Positions 54,514 to 62,268 of a DNA stretch of 64,000 bases are shown piece by piece. The notes below the pieces were generated by a model. The model saw only the letters and a program-made list of their open reading frames with translations. It did not search any database and was not told where the DNA came from. Positions within the stretch are counted from its first letter, which is position 1. The number at the start of each line of letters is the position of its first letter. Source of the stretch: Paraburkholderia megapolitana (GTDB lineage: Bacteria; Pseudomonadota; Gammaproteobacteria; Burkholderiales; Burkholderiaceae); assembly GCF_007556815.1 (NCBI RefSeq), contig NZ_CP041745.1, positions 1 to 64,000 on the forward strand. The letters are read 5' to 3'. A program made the translations under genes and the position numbers.

Positions 54514-56075
54514 GCGGCTCTCCTCAGCCGCGCACGCTGCGCCATCCCGTACAGATAGTCGAGCGTGTCGAAGCGGTAGCTCTCGAACTCGACTGGATTC
54601 CAGTCAGCCAGATGGATACGCGGCTGGCCGAAATCCAGTCGCGGCAGCAGGTAGTAGTCGAGCGTGGTTTCGTTGTTGTGGTCGAGACGGACAGCGACCG
54701 TGATATCGGGCAACAAGCTCGTATCGAACCGCACCTTCCAGTGATTGTGGCCCGAGTCATGCGACTGGCAACGCGAGAGGACGATGCAGGCTGTGAATTC
54801 ATCGTTCACGGTGAGCATGTCGGTTGCAGGGTCGCGTGCGATGGTGCCACCCAGCTCAGCGATCCTTCTCTCTGTCTCGGCGACAATCCCCGGATGCAAC
54901 TGTCGGAGGAACCGGTTGGTCTCGATATAACGGTAGTCACGACCGGGTGTGAATCCGACAGTCTGATACGCGCGGATCAGGCTGCCGAAGCGATAGGCGT
55001 AGACCGAGGCGGACGGCATGCCCTCCGTTTCATCGATCACGACGCCGGACAGGAAACCCCGACTGCGATAGAGGTTGCGCAGGCGCTCGATGAGATCCTC
55101 ACTGGAGTAGTGCCGGGCGCGCGCCCGCATGATGCCCTGCGCCGTATAGAACGTTTCGCTCTGGACGACGGGCTCAAATGCACCCTCCTTGCGGATCCAC
55201 ATGTCAGGTGGATTGACGATCCGCGCTTTCTTCAGCTTGAACGACACCCGGTTATAGATGTTGTTGCCGATGTATTTCTCGTTGGTCAGTACCTCCCGTA
55301 TGGTCGCCCGGGTCCAGTCCCGTTCGAGGCAGGTATGAATACGCATGCCGTTCAGACGGGCAGCGATCTCATACTCGTTCAGCGACTCGTCGATGAACCA
55401 GCGGTAGATCAGGTTGACGGTCCGGACTTCGCTCTCCGGGCCCGGCATCAGGATGACCCGGTCCGTCTGCAGGCACTTGTGTTCGCCCCGCTGCAGTTCA
55501 CTTTTCATGAGCCCATGCTGGTCGACCAGGATCCGGCGCAGGCCGTAGCCTGCAGGTCCCCCTTGCCGGAAACCCAGCTCGATCAACCTGCACTGACCGG
55601 CAAACACTTTCGCCGACAGCTCACGACTGTATTCACCCGCCATGGCGCGCTTGACGCCCTTGACGATGGTTGAAACCGGCGAGCCGTCGTTCTCGAACTG
55701 CTCGGCGCAGTAGGCAACGTGGATGCCTGCACGCCGGCAGATGTACTCGTAGTACGCGCTCTCATCCGCGTCCTGGAATCGTCCCCAGCGACTCACGTCG
55801 TAGACGAGGATCACCTGAAAATCAGCCGCACCGCTTTCAACATCCCGTATCAGCGCCTGCAATGCCTGGCGCCCGTCGATGCGCAGGCCGCTTTTTCCTT
55901 CGTCGGCGTAAGTGCGCACAATCTCGAAGCCGCGGTGTGCAGCGTAGTCACGTATCCGGTCGCGCTGATTTGTCGTCGAGTATTGCTGGTGCTCCGTCGA
56001 CATCCGGACATATTCGGCCGCACGTGCGGTCGAGCTGGGCGTGACAACGGATTCGCCTGTGCAATCGAGGTCCAC
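54510..56075 (-). CDS. Large serine recombinase
   Basis: The 521-residue protein starts its resolvase domain with AAEYVRMSTEHQQYSTTNQR (catalytic Ser in RMSTEHQ) and continues with GFEIVRTYADEGKSGLRIDG and ILVYDVSRWGRFQDADESAY. The recombinase and zinc-binding middle (WTRATIREVLTNEKYIGNN) and a long C-terminal part follow. GTG at 56075, preceded by GGAGCAGGA, is the most likely start; the frame is open to 56126. Large serine recombinases integrate and excise elements at short att sites. Translation is coupled to two ParB-like proteins, an unusual arrangement. The C-terminal half differs from phage integrases and lacks a clear coiled coil. Confidence 0.88.
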   Translation of the reverse strand: MDLDCTGESVVTPSSTARAAEYVRMSTEHQQYSTTNQRDRIRDYAAHRGFEIVRTYADEGKSGLRIDGRQALQALIRDVESGAADFQVILVYDVSRWGRFQDADESAYYEYICRRAGIHVAYCAEQFENDGSPVSTIVKGVKRAMAGEYSRELSAKVFAGQCRLIELGFRQGGPAGYGLRRILVDQHGLMKSELQRGEHKCLQTDRVILMPGPESEVRTVNLIYRWFIDESLNEYEIAARLNGMRIHTCLERDWTRATIREVLTNEKYIGNNIYNRVSFKLKKARIVNPPDMWIRKEGAFEPVVQSETFYTAQGIMRARARHYSSEDLIERLRNLYRSRGFLSGVVIDETEGMPSASVYAYRFGSLIRAYQTVGFTPGRDYRYIETNRFLRQLHPGIVAETERRIAELGGTIARDPATDMLTVNDEFTACIVLSRCQSHDSGHNHWKVRFDTSLLPDITVAVRLDHNNETTLDYYLLPRLDFGQPRIHLADWNPVEFESYRFDTLDYLYGMAQRARLRRAA

Positions 56076-56230
56076 GATCCTGCTCCAGCCAGCGAAGATG
56101 CCTCGCTTCGTCGCTCCGGGTACCACCTGGCAACCGGATTCCTGTCGACGTCAGCCGGTGTGGCGCATAAGCGGCTGATGCGGGCGAATAGAAACAAACG
56201 TAGCAGGTGCGAGACCGATATCAATCACGT

Positions 56231-56392
56231 CATCTCTTTGCAATCACGCCGACGAACGGTGAGGGGCAGACAGGACGGCGATGTGCACGGTCCACGCGTT
56301 CATCTTTGCAATGCCAGCCTCGAGTGCATCACACAGCAGATAGAAGCCTGACGTGAGTGGCTGGCCGGGAGATGACACGTCCATCTTTGCAA
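56231..56392. repeat. Three spaced copies of CATCTTTGCAA
   Basis: Copies lie at 56231-56243 (with a two-base insertion), 56301-56311 and 56382-56392, spaced 70-81 bp. Two are within the zinc-protein gene and encode its AKM[D/N] motif; the third is just past the stop. The pattern suggests stepwise duplication or binding sites for a recombination protein. Confidence 0.6.
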
Positions 56393-56687
56393 CGGGGCCA
56401 GCACTTCGCCGTGCGTTGCGCTCGCGCTGCATCGCGCTATTGCGATCACGACATGACGGATGCGTCGCGCGGTAGTGGCGCCAGTAGTCGGCGTGCTGGG
56501 CGCACCAGGTGGCCTGGGCCTTGGCCTGATTGGCCCGGTAGTCGGGATCGGTTCGCAGGCGCTCGTGCTGCCAGGCCCGTCGCCGCGCGCGCTGGCAGGC
56601 CGGCGATGAGCAGTAGCGTTGATTCGGGACGTGTACGAAGGGTGTGAAGGAGGCGCCGCAGGCGGCGCAGATGCGGTCCGGTTTCAT
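56244..56687 (-). CDS. Small zinc-binding protein of the recombinase segment
   Basis: The 147-residue protein has an N-terminal zinc site, ICAACGASFTPF and RYCSSPACQRARRRAW, followed by a basic helix rich in Arg/Gln with RANQAKAQATWCAQHADYWR. The C-terminal 55 residues repeat a short motif, VAKMDV and IAKMNA, at about 27-residue spacing. It is 168 bp upstream of the recombinase gene. The ATG at 56687 begins the conserved part. I have seen similar short Cys/Arg proteins next to mobile elements but assign no function; DNA binding is likely. Confidence 0.65.
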   Translation of the reverse strand: MKPDRICAACGASFTPFVHVPNQRYCSSPACQRARRRAWQHERLRTDPDYRANQAKAQATWCAQHADYWRHYRATHPSCRDRNSAMQRERNARRSAGPVAKMDVSSPGQPLTSGFYLLCDALEAGIAKMNAWTVHIAVLSAPHRSSA

Positions 56688-56879
56688 GGCAGGGCTCCAC
56701 GCAGGTATCGCGGGTGGGGCCAGTCGTGTTCGGGGGCAAGGCCGGTTCGCAGCCAAGTCCACGGGCCGCACGGCCCACCCTCGAAGATTTTCCCGTTTTC
56801 TGGCGTCGCTGCCGAGTGATTTCGTTTCGAGGTCCGGGCCTCATCCGAGCGCGTCTGAGCCGGTGATGAACGGGTGTAT

Positions 56880-57030
56880 AAATCGGGGTCGCACCCATGT
56901 GCTACTACTTTGGCGCGGAAGTAGGCCAGTCGCACTAACTCTGACGCACCCGACAAGACACTTGTGGCGCGGCCTCATTTAAGTCTTTGATTTTTAGTGT
57001 GCGCCGTCGCATTAACTGTGGCGCCCTACG
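56880..57030. repeat. Right-end repeat array, inverted relative to the 5597 module
   Basis: On the minus strand, starting at 57030: CGTAGGGCGCCACAGTTAAT followed by GCGACGG, then about 60 bp further GGTGCGTCAGAGTTAGTGCGAC, and GCGCCAAAGTAGTAGCAC near 56912. These are the same 20-bp-class units as at 5597-5660 but in opposite orientation and wider spaced, as expected for the other end of one element. The outermost bases meet the second module at 57031 in a palindrome, GCGCCCTACG-TGT-CGTAGGGCGC. Confidence 0.65.
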
Positions 57031-57128
57031 TGTCGTAGGGCGCCAGAGTAAGTGCGACTGGCGCCACAGCTCTGAGACTGTGGGACGAAGCTAATGAGAC
57101 TGACTTACTTAGACGTGAAGTGACCGCC
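57031..57128. repeat. Second copy of the attachment-like module
   Basis: TGTCGTAGGGCGCCAGAGTA starts a 98-bp copy of 5597-5694 (86 of 98 positions identical by hand, no gaps). A further unit GGCGCCACAGGCTTAAGACT lies near 57155. The module is again followed by a tRNA-like 3' half, a terminator and an integrase N-terminus, so it is the left edge of a second, related element. Confidence 0.75.
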
Positions 57129-57239
57129 ACTATTGGAGGCGTAGGTCGGAAGAGCAATTGCGGCTGGCGCCACAGGCTTAAGACTGGCAAACGCTGGAGA
57201 TCGCGAATGCTCTAAGGTTGGGCTCACGATGCGGAGGTC

Positions 57240-57267
57240 AGGAGTTGGATCCTCCTCCTCTCCACCA
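57240..57267 (+). other. Second tRNA 3'-half-like sequence
   Basis: AGGAG, loop TTGGATC and CTCCT form a perfect five-pair T-arm, followed by CCTCTCC and ACCA. A weak partial match to a complementary acceptor strand (GGAGATC near 57196) lies upstream, but D- and anticodon arms do not fold, so it is at most a decayed tRNA. It corresponds to 5803-5829. Confidence 0.5.
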
Positions 57268-57296
57268 TCAGATGTTCCAGACAGTTCCAAGATTTT

Positions 57297-57334
57297 CCGC
57301 AAACCTCGTGTCCCGTAAGGTTTGCGGGTTTTTT
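57297..57334 (+). terminator. Intrinsic terminator upstream of second integrase remnant
   Basis: CCGCAAACCT pairs perfectly with AGGTTTGCGG around an 11-base loop, followed by GTTTTTTCG. It occupies the same place relative to the tRNA-like sequence and integrase as the terminator at 5857-5897. Confidence 0.85.
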
Positions 57335-57431
57335 CGTTTCTGGAGCATCCGACTCCATCCGTTGACTTCCCGTCCTGAAAGGGGAAGATTTTGAGAACTA
57401 GAGGCAATCCTGCGAGGGCAGTATTGCCCAA

Positions 57432-57560
57432 ATGGTGCTTACCGATTCCGCCGTCAAGCAATCCCAGCCCGCCGAGAAGCCGCAAGAGTTTTCCGATAGC
57501 GATGGTCTATACCTGTTCGCGACGTCTGAAGATGTGGTGATGCCTGCGTACCACGATTGA
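57432..57560 (+). pseudogene. N-terminal remnant of a second P4-type integrase
   Basis: Forty-two codons read MVLTDSAVKQSQPAEKPQEF, then SDSDGLYLFATSEDV, the typical start of P4/CP4-57-type integrases (LTDxAI ... SDGGGLYL), and then stop. It differs from the integrase at 5994, so it belongs to a separate element. Nothing downstream continues the protein. Confidence 0.75.
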
Positions 57561-58708
57561 TCTAGCGCCAGATGCTCAACAAGCGTTCACTCACCTACGC
57601 CGTTGTCTTGCCGACTAGGGTGGGGTTCTTTCCCATTCAGAGATCGTCCGTGTCCGGTCGGATGGGGAAACTGAACTGGTCGTGATGCACCATCGACTCG
57701 GGTTTGCATCCGATTCCCGGCTTCGATCGCAGTGTGTCGTTGGTTTAACGGCCGCGGATTCGGTCGGCTTTAATGGATTTATCCGTAATTTTTTGGATGG
57801 AACATGTCATAAAGGATAGAAATCATGGTATGCCCTACTCGTAAAGCCACATATAGGCCCAGTGGCTACCGCCACAGCAGGCGGTAGCCACTCACACACA
57901 AAATCGCGGACAGATTCCCCTGGAAAGAAAAATTCCTAAGACCAAGACAGCCAAAACCCTGTTTGGCCCGCGACCATATGGAGTCGGGAACAATATTCAA
58001 CGAAACCAAGCCGGAATCCAGTGTTGAAGCGCCTTCAATCAACGGCTGTATCGATCGCTCGTAGATGTTTGTTCGTAACGGTAGTTTTACAGTCCTTCTC
58101 ACCACGCATAGCGTCCCCTTTGGCATCCGGTCCGCTCGACTACATTCAACGATATTGCCTGCCAAAGTCATCCAAAAGACGGACACGACTCGAACGAGCG
58201 TCTGGCTTTCTTCTGCACTGCGACGGGCAAGACATTCGGTCAATCGAGGTCGACCGTTTTAACATGGGTTCATCACCTCGGAGCGTACCCTTTAACGTCT
58301 CCCGAAGATCTCGTCGATACCGTACGCGACATCAACGGATTGTCGAGCACGCAAGGATTGACGGCATATGCACGAAATCTAGAACAAAATAACCGGTACC
58401 AAAGCCAATTTTAGTGAAAGAGAAACTGGACGCGGACATCATTGAAGCCGGTCGTGCTAGCAACCGCTTTAAAGGCATTTGAAGTCGATCAACCATCAAG
58501 ACGGTAAAAATGGCGGCCATCCGGCCAGATGCGGAAATAGATACCGATATTCGAAATGGGGCAACATTTCAATAATGTTAAATATATTCAACTAGACCGT
58601 ACCATCGGATAATCCGTTATCGATTATCACCAGTCCATCCAAAAATTATCTATAATCCTTCGACGAAAGAATCATAGATTTACGAATACTGCACCGGGGA
58701 CAGACAGC
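57561..58708. other. Degenerate region before T6SS cluster 2
   Basis: About 1.15 kb without an intact gene. A perfect 13-bp hairpin (AGTGGCTACCGCC, loop ACAGCA, GGCGGTAGCCACT) lies at 57861-57892 without T-run. Between 58020 and 58420 protein-like pieces appear in different frames, for example LTSPEDLVDTVRDINGLSST and TAYARNLEQNNRYQSQF ending near 58412, which points to a frameshifted gene remnant I do not recognise. 58540-58690 is AT-rich and should hold the vgrG promoter. Confidence 0.5.
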
Positions 58709-61246
58709 ATGGCCGCACAGACGCTATACAACACGCTGCGCAGCGGCAGCCCGCAATACAACCGACTGATCAAGCTCGATACGCCGCTCGGCGTTGACTG
58801 GCTATTGCCGCTGCAGGCAAAAGGTCATGGCCAGCTGGGTCGCGATACGGAGTTTGTTGTCGATGTGGTGTCTGCACGGGGCAGCTCGATCACGCTCAAA
58901 TCGTTGATCGCACAGCCGGTTACGTTATGGATACAGCAGCATGATGGCAGTTATCTGCCGTTCCACGGCTACGTACACAAGTTTGACCGTCTGGGATCGG
59001 ATGGGCCGCTAACTTATTATCAGTTGCGATTGTCATCGTGGATGGTGTTCCTGCGCCTGCGCCGAGACATGCGTGACTGGCAGGAAAAAAGCGGTGACGA
59101 CATTCTGTCGGATGTCTTTAATCAACATCCTCAGGCGCAAGGCGCTTTTCGCTTCGACCTGCGCCAGCCGATGCGGTCATATTCGAACCGCGTCCAGTGG
59201 GAGTATGACTGGAACTTCGTCCAAAGAAGTATGGAAGAGGCCGGTGTGTTTGGTCGCTTTGAATATGCGAAGGACGGCAAGTCGCACAGGCTGGTGGTGA
59301 TGGATGACCTGTATTTTGCGCCGCCGCTGGACCAGCAGACTGTGCAGTTCAGTCGCGCTGGAACCGATGACGAGGTGAACGGCCTCACGCATCTGCGCGA
59401 AGAGCAGCGCATCCAGAGTGCGAGCCTCGCGACGAGCTCGGCAGATTACAAGCGGATGGATCTGCAAAAACGCGTCAATGGCTCGGCGCACAACCTGGAT
59501 GAGTTACCGGGTCAAGGCGAGGTGTACCAATTCACGGGGGCATATTCCTGGTCGGGCAGAGATCAGGGCGATGATGCTGCGATGGCCTGGACGGAGGGAT
59601 GGGCATCTCGAGCCAAACGTATTTACGGCGTGGGTGGATTGCGTTGCGCGATGCCGGGCCGTTGGTGTTCGATCTCTGGGCATCCGGTTCTCGACGCAGG
59701 TTCGCAGGAAGATCGGGAACTGGCGATTCTGGCAACGACCTGGACGATCCGAAACAACGTACCGGGTGTTGGCGCAGCAAACGATTTTCCGAAGAGTCTT
59801 CAGGCTGAAGTCAAGCAGGTGTCCGAAGGTAAAGCCGGCTCGGTGGTGCGACATCCTGACGGCAATGAAGGATTCTTTCAGGTCGAGCTTGAGTTCCAGC
59901 GCCGGCGTGTGCCATTCCGGCTTGCGTTCGAGCACAAGAAGCCGGTCATGCATCTGCACCCCGCCGTGATCGCGGGATCGGAAGAAATTTATACGGACGA
60001 GTTGAACCGGGTGAAGGTGCTGTTTCCTTGGAATCGCCGCAACGATGGCGATGAGGCGGCATCGGTTTGGGTGCGCTCGGCTTTCCCGGACGCTGGATCA
60101 CAGCGCGGCGGTACATATCCCCTTCGTAAGGGCGACGAGGTCATCGTGGGCTTCATGTCGGGCGATTGTGACCGTCCCGTGATTCTGTCGAGGATGCACG
60201 GGGGCACGACCAAGCCAATCTGGAACGCTAACGGTCTGTTGTCGGGGCACCGGTCTAAAGAATACGGCGGCACCGGCTACAACCAGCTCGTGATGGACGA
60301 TGCCACGGGACAAAATCGCGTTCAGCTTTATACGACGAGCTCACAGTCGCATTTGCATCTGGGTTATCTGATTCAGCACACCGATAACACTCGAGGGGCC
60401 TATCTGGGTAGCGGCTTCGATCTGAAGTCGTCGGCATATGGTGCGATTCGGGCGGCGCAGGGACTGTATGTTTCGTCGCATCCCACGTCTGCGGATCAGC
60501 CGCTGGATGTGAGGCAGGCACGGGATCAACTTGTCAGCGCGGAAATGCTGGTGGAGCGGATGTCTGAGGCGAGTACCGCGAACAAGGCGGAGAGTCTGGA
60601 AGACAGCCAGAACGCGCTGAAGAAATTTTCCGAAGCTACGCAGTACAGCGTGTCAGGTGCCAGCGGGTCCGGCGGGGGCCGCACAGCAGGTGGCGGTACT
60701 GGAAACGCAAACGGGTTCTCGACTCCGATCATGTTGGCAGCGAGCCCCGCAGGCCTCGGTTTATCGACACAAGATTCGGCCCAATTGACGGCAAACCAGC
60801 ACGTCAGCGTGGTCAGTGGGCAAAGTACGCATATCACGGCGGGAAAGTCGCTGATCGCGAGCGTCACTGAGAAGATTAGCCTGTTCGTGCAGAACGCCGG
60901 GATGAAGTTGTTTGCTGCGAAGGGTGCGGTCGAGATTCAGGCGCAAAGCGACGAAATGAAACTGACTTCGCTAAAGGATCTCACTATCGCGAGTTCGAAC
61001 GGCAAACTGATTCTGACCGCTGAAAAAGAAGTGTGGATTGGCGCGGGCGGCTCCTATATCAAGATCGGCCCGGGCTTGATCGAGAACGGTACAGACGGTC
61101 ATATCCTCGAGAAGTGCGCGTCGTGGGACAAGCCAGGCGCATCGACGATGCGGGTGCCTGCGCCGATCTCCAGCGTTGACAAGGGGTGCTCGTGGCGTAA
61201 TGCCTCGGCTTCGGCTAACAGTGCGTCCAGTGTTGTTCTGGGTTGA
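58709..61246 (+). CDS. vgrG: T6SS spike protein VgrG (cluster 2)
   Basis: The 845-residue VgrG starts with GSPQYNRLIKLDTPLGVDWL and shows a gp27-like part (YYQLRLSSWMVFLRLRRDMR), the gp5-like region VWVRSAFPDAGSQRGGTYPL, and a DUF2345-type beta-helix with IRAAQGLYVSSHPTSADQPL and AGKSLIASVTEKISLFVQNA. A Gly-rich hinge (SGSGGGRTAGGGTGN) lies near 655. It differs strongly from the VgrG of cluster 1, so the two were acquired separately. Its stop is 5 bp before the DUF4123 adaptor gene. Confidence 0.96.
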   Translation: MAAQTLYNTLRSGSPQYNRLIKLDTPLGVDWLLPLQAKGHGQLGRDTEFVVDVVSARGSSITLKSLIAQPVTLWIQQHDGSYLPFHGYVHKFDRLGSDGPLTYYQLRLSSWMVFLRLRRDMRDWQEKSGDDILSDVFNQHPQAQGAFRFDLRQPMRSYSNRVQWEYDWNFVQRSMEEAGVFGRFEYAKDGKSHRLVVMDDLYFAPPLDQQTVQFSRAGTDDEVNGLTHLREEQRIQSASLATSSADYKRMDLQKRVNGSAHNLDELPGQGEVYQFTGAYSWSGRDQGDDAAMAWTEGWASRAKRIYGVGGLRCAMPGRWCSISGHPVLDAGSQEDRELAILATTWTIRNNVPGVGAANDFPKSLQAEVKQVSEGKAGSVVRHPDGNEGFFQVELEFQRRRVPFRLAFEHKKPVMHLHPAVIAGSEEIYTDELNRVKVLFPWNRRNDGDEAASVWVRSAFPDAGSQRGGTYPLRKGDEVIVGFMSGDCDRPVILSRMHGGTTKPIWNANGLLSGHRSKEYGGTGYNQLVMDDATGQNRVQLYTTSSQSHLHLGYLIQHTDNTRGAYLGSGFDLKSSAYGAIRAAQGLYVSSHPTSADQPLDVRQARDQLVSAEMLVERMSEASTANKAESLEDSQNALKKFSEATQYSVSGASGSGGGRTAGGGTGNANGFSTPIMLAASPAGLGLSTQDSAQLTANQHVSVVSGQSTHITAGKSLIASVTEKISLFVQNAGMKLFAAKGAVEIQAQSDEMKLTSLKDLTIASSNGKLILTAEKEVWIGAGGSYIKIGPGLIENGTDGHILEKCASWDKPGASTMRVPAPISSVDKGCSWRNASASANSASSVVLG

Positions 61247-61251
61247 AAAAC

Positions 61252-62223
61252 ATGGCTCTTCCATCCAACGAAAGTGGTTTAGACGAAGACCTGTCCGTAC
61301 GTGTGGACCGGATGGTCAACGTGTTGCGTGCGTATTTCGCCGCGCATCCTGAGACACATTGTCTGCTGGCAGTCGACCCGGGCCAACGGGCACTACGCGA
61401 TCGCCCGCAAGCAGGTGTGCTTTTTAGTGAGCAGCCCGTCGCTGCAATCAAAATCGACCACGACGCGTTTCCAGTGGAACATCGTCCGTATCTGATGGAA
61501 CTCGATCTGTCGACGAAGGTGGGGGTGACCCTGTTGTCGGAGAGCGTCCGTCTGGCATTCGATGATCGGGATCCCGAACGTGTCGCTCAAGGGCAAGGTC
61601 AGCGCATCGGCGCGTGGCTGGCCAGCACCGTATCGGCGCAGGCGCTAGCAGCCTACTGGGCGCAGCACGTGTTGCAGACAGATGATCTCGACCGGAAATG
61701 CGTTCTCCGGTTCTACGACGCACGCGCACTCAGTTTGATCTGGCCGATCCTGTCCTCCGGGCAGCAACAGGTTTTGCTGGGGCCGGTGATTGCGTGGCAT
61801 GCGCTCGATGCGTCTGCAAGACCGTGTGTCTATACGGCTCACCGGGCACTACAAAGTGACTTGGCGCTCACGCGTGAACAATGGCAATCCATTCACCGCC
61901 ACGGATTCGTGAACAGGGCGTTAGGGCTTCACATGGAAGCGATGGAGCGTCAGCCGTTGCCGCAGGAAGTGGAAACCGCTGTTGCCAGTGCTGCGCGCGC
62001 GGATGTGTGGCTTGTGGATCCCGATGACAAGGTTGCCTTCATCGGTCATGCATTGACCTGGCATCCGCAGTTCGATCGATATCCCAAGGTGAATCAGATG
62101 TTGCGGCAATTGTCGGAAGATGATTTCTATACGGGAGCTATCAGTGCGCTGTCTCTCGAAGAGATCGCAGAGATCCAGAGCGGATCATGGCTCGATGAAA
62201 AAACCGTCTCTCCAGACCGGTGA
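61252..62223 (+). CDS. DUF4123 T6SS adaptor/chaperone
   Basis: The 323-residue protein matches the DUF4123 (Tap/TEC) adaptors that bind an effector and load it on the VgrG tip. Segments supporting this are AYFAAHPETHCLLAVDPGQR, HRPYLMELDLSTKVGVTLL, RFYDARALSLIWPILSSGQQ and FLGPVIAWHAL-like. It is cytoplasmic and not secreted. The ATG at 61252 follows the vgrG stop closely and the effector gene begins 45 bp after its stop, the standard vgrG-adaptor-effector order. Confidence 0.9.
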   Translation: MALPSNESGLDEDLSVRVDRMVNVLRAYFAAHPETHCLLAVDPGQRALRDRPQAGVLFSEQPVAAIKIDHDAFPVEHRPYLMELDLSTKVGVTLLSESVRLAFDDRDPERVAQGQGQRIGAWLASTVSAQALAAYWAQHVLQTDDLDRKCVLRFYDARALSLIWPILSSGQQQVLLGPVIAWHALDASARPCVYTAHRALQSDLALTREQWQSIHRHGFVNRALGLHMEAMERQPLPQEVETAVASAARADVWLVDPDDKVAFIGHALTWHPQFDRYPKVNQMLRQLSEDDFYTGAISALSLEEIAEIQSGSWLDEKTVSPDR

Positions 62224-62268
62224 TCTGGTTCTGCAATTCAGTCCACTATTCAGATAAGAAGAGAATGT

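Noticed and set aside
57105..57485. 126-codon minus-strand frame over the second module
   Set aside because: It runs antisense through repeats, a tRNA-like sequence, a terminator and the integrase start, so it is chance openness.
58021..58392. 123-codon plus-strand frame before vgrG
   Set aside because: Protein-like pieces occur in a different frame nearby, and this frame has no ribosome-binding site or recognisable content; treated as part of a degraded gene.
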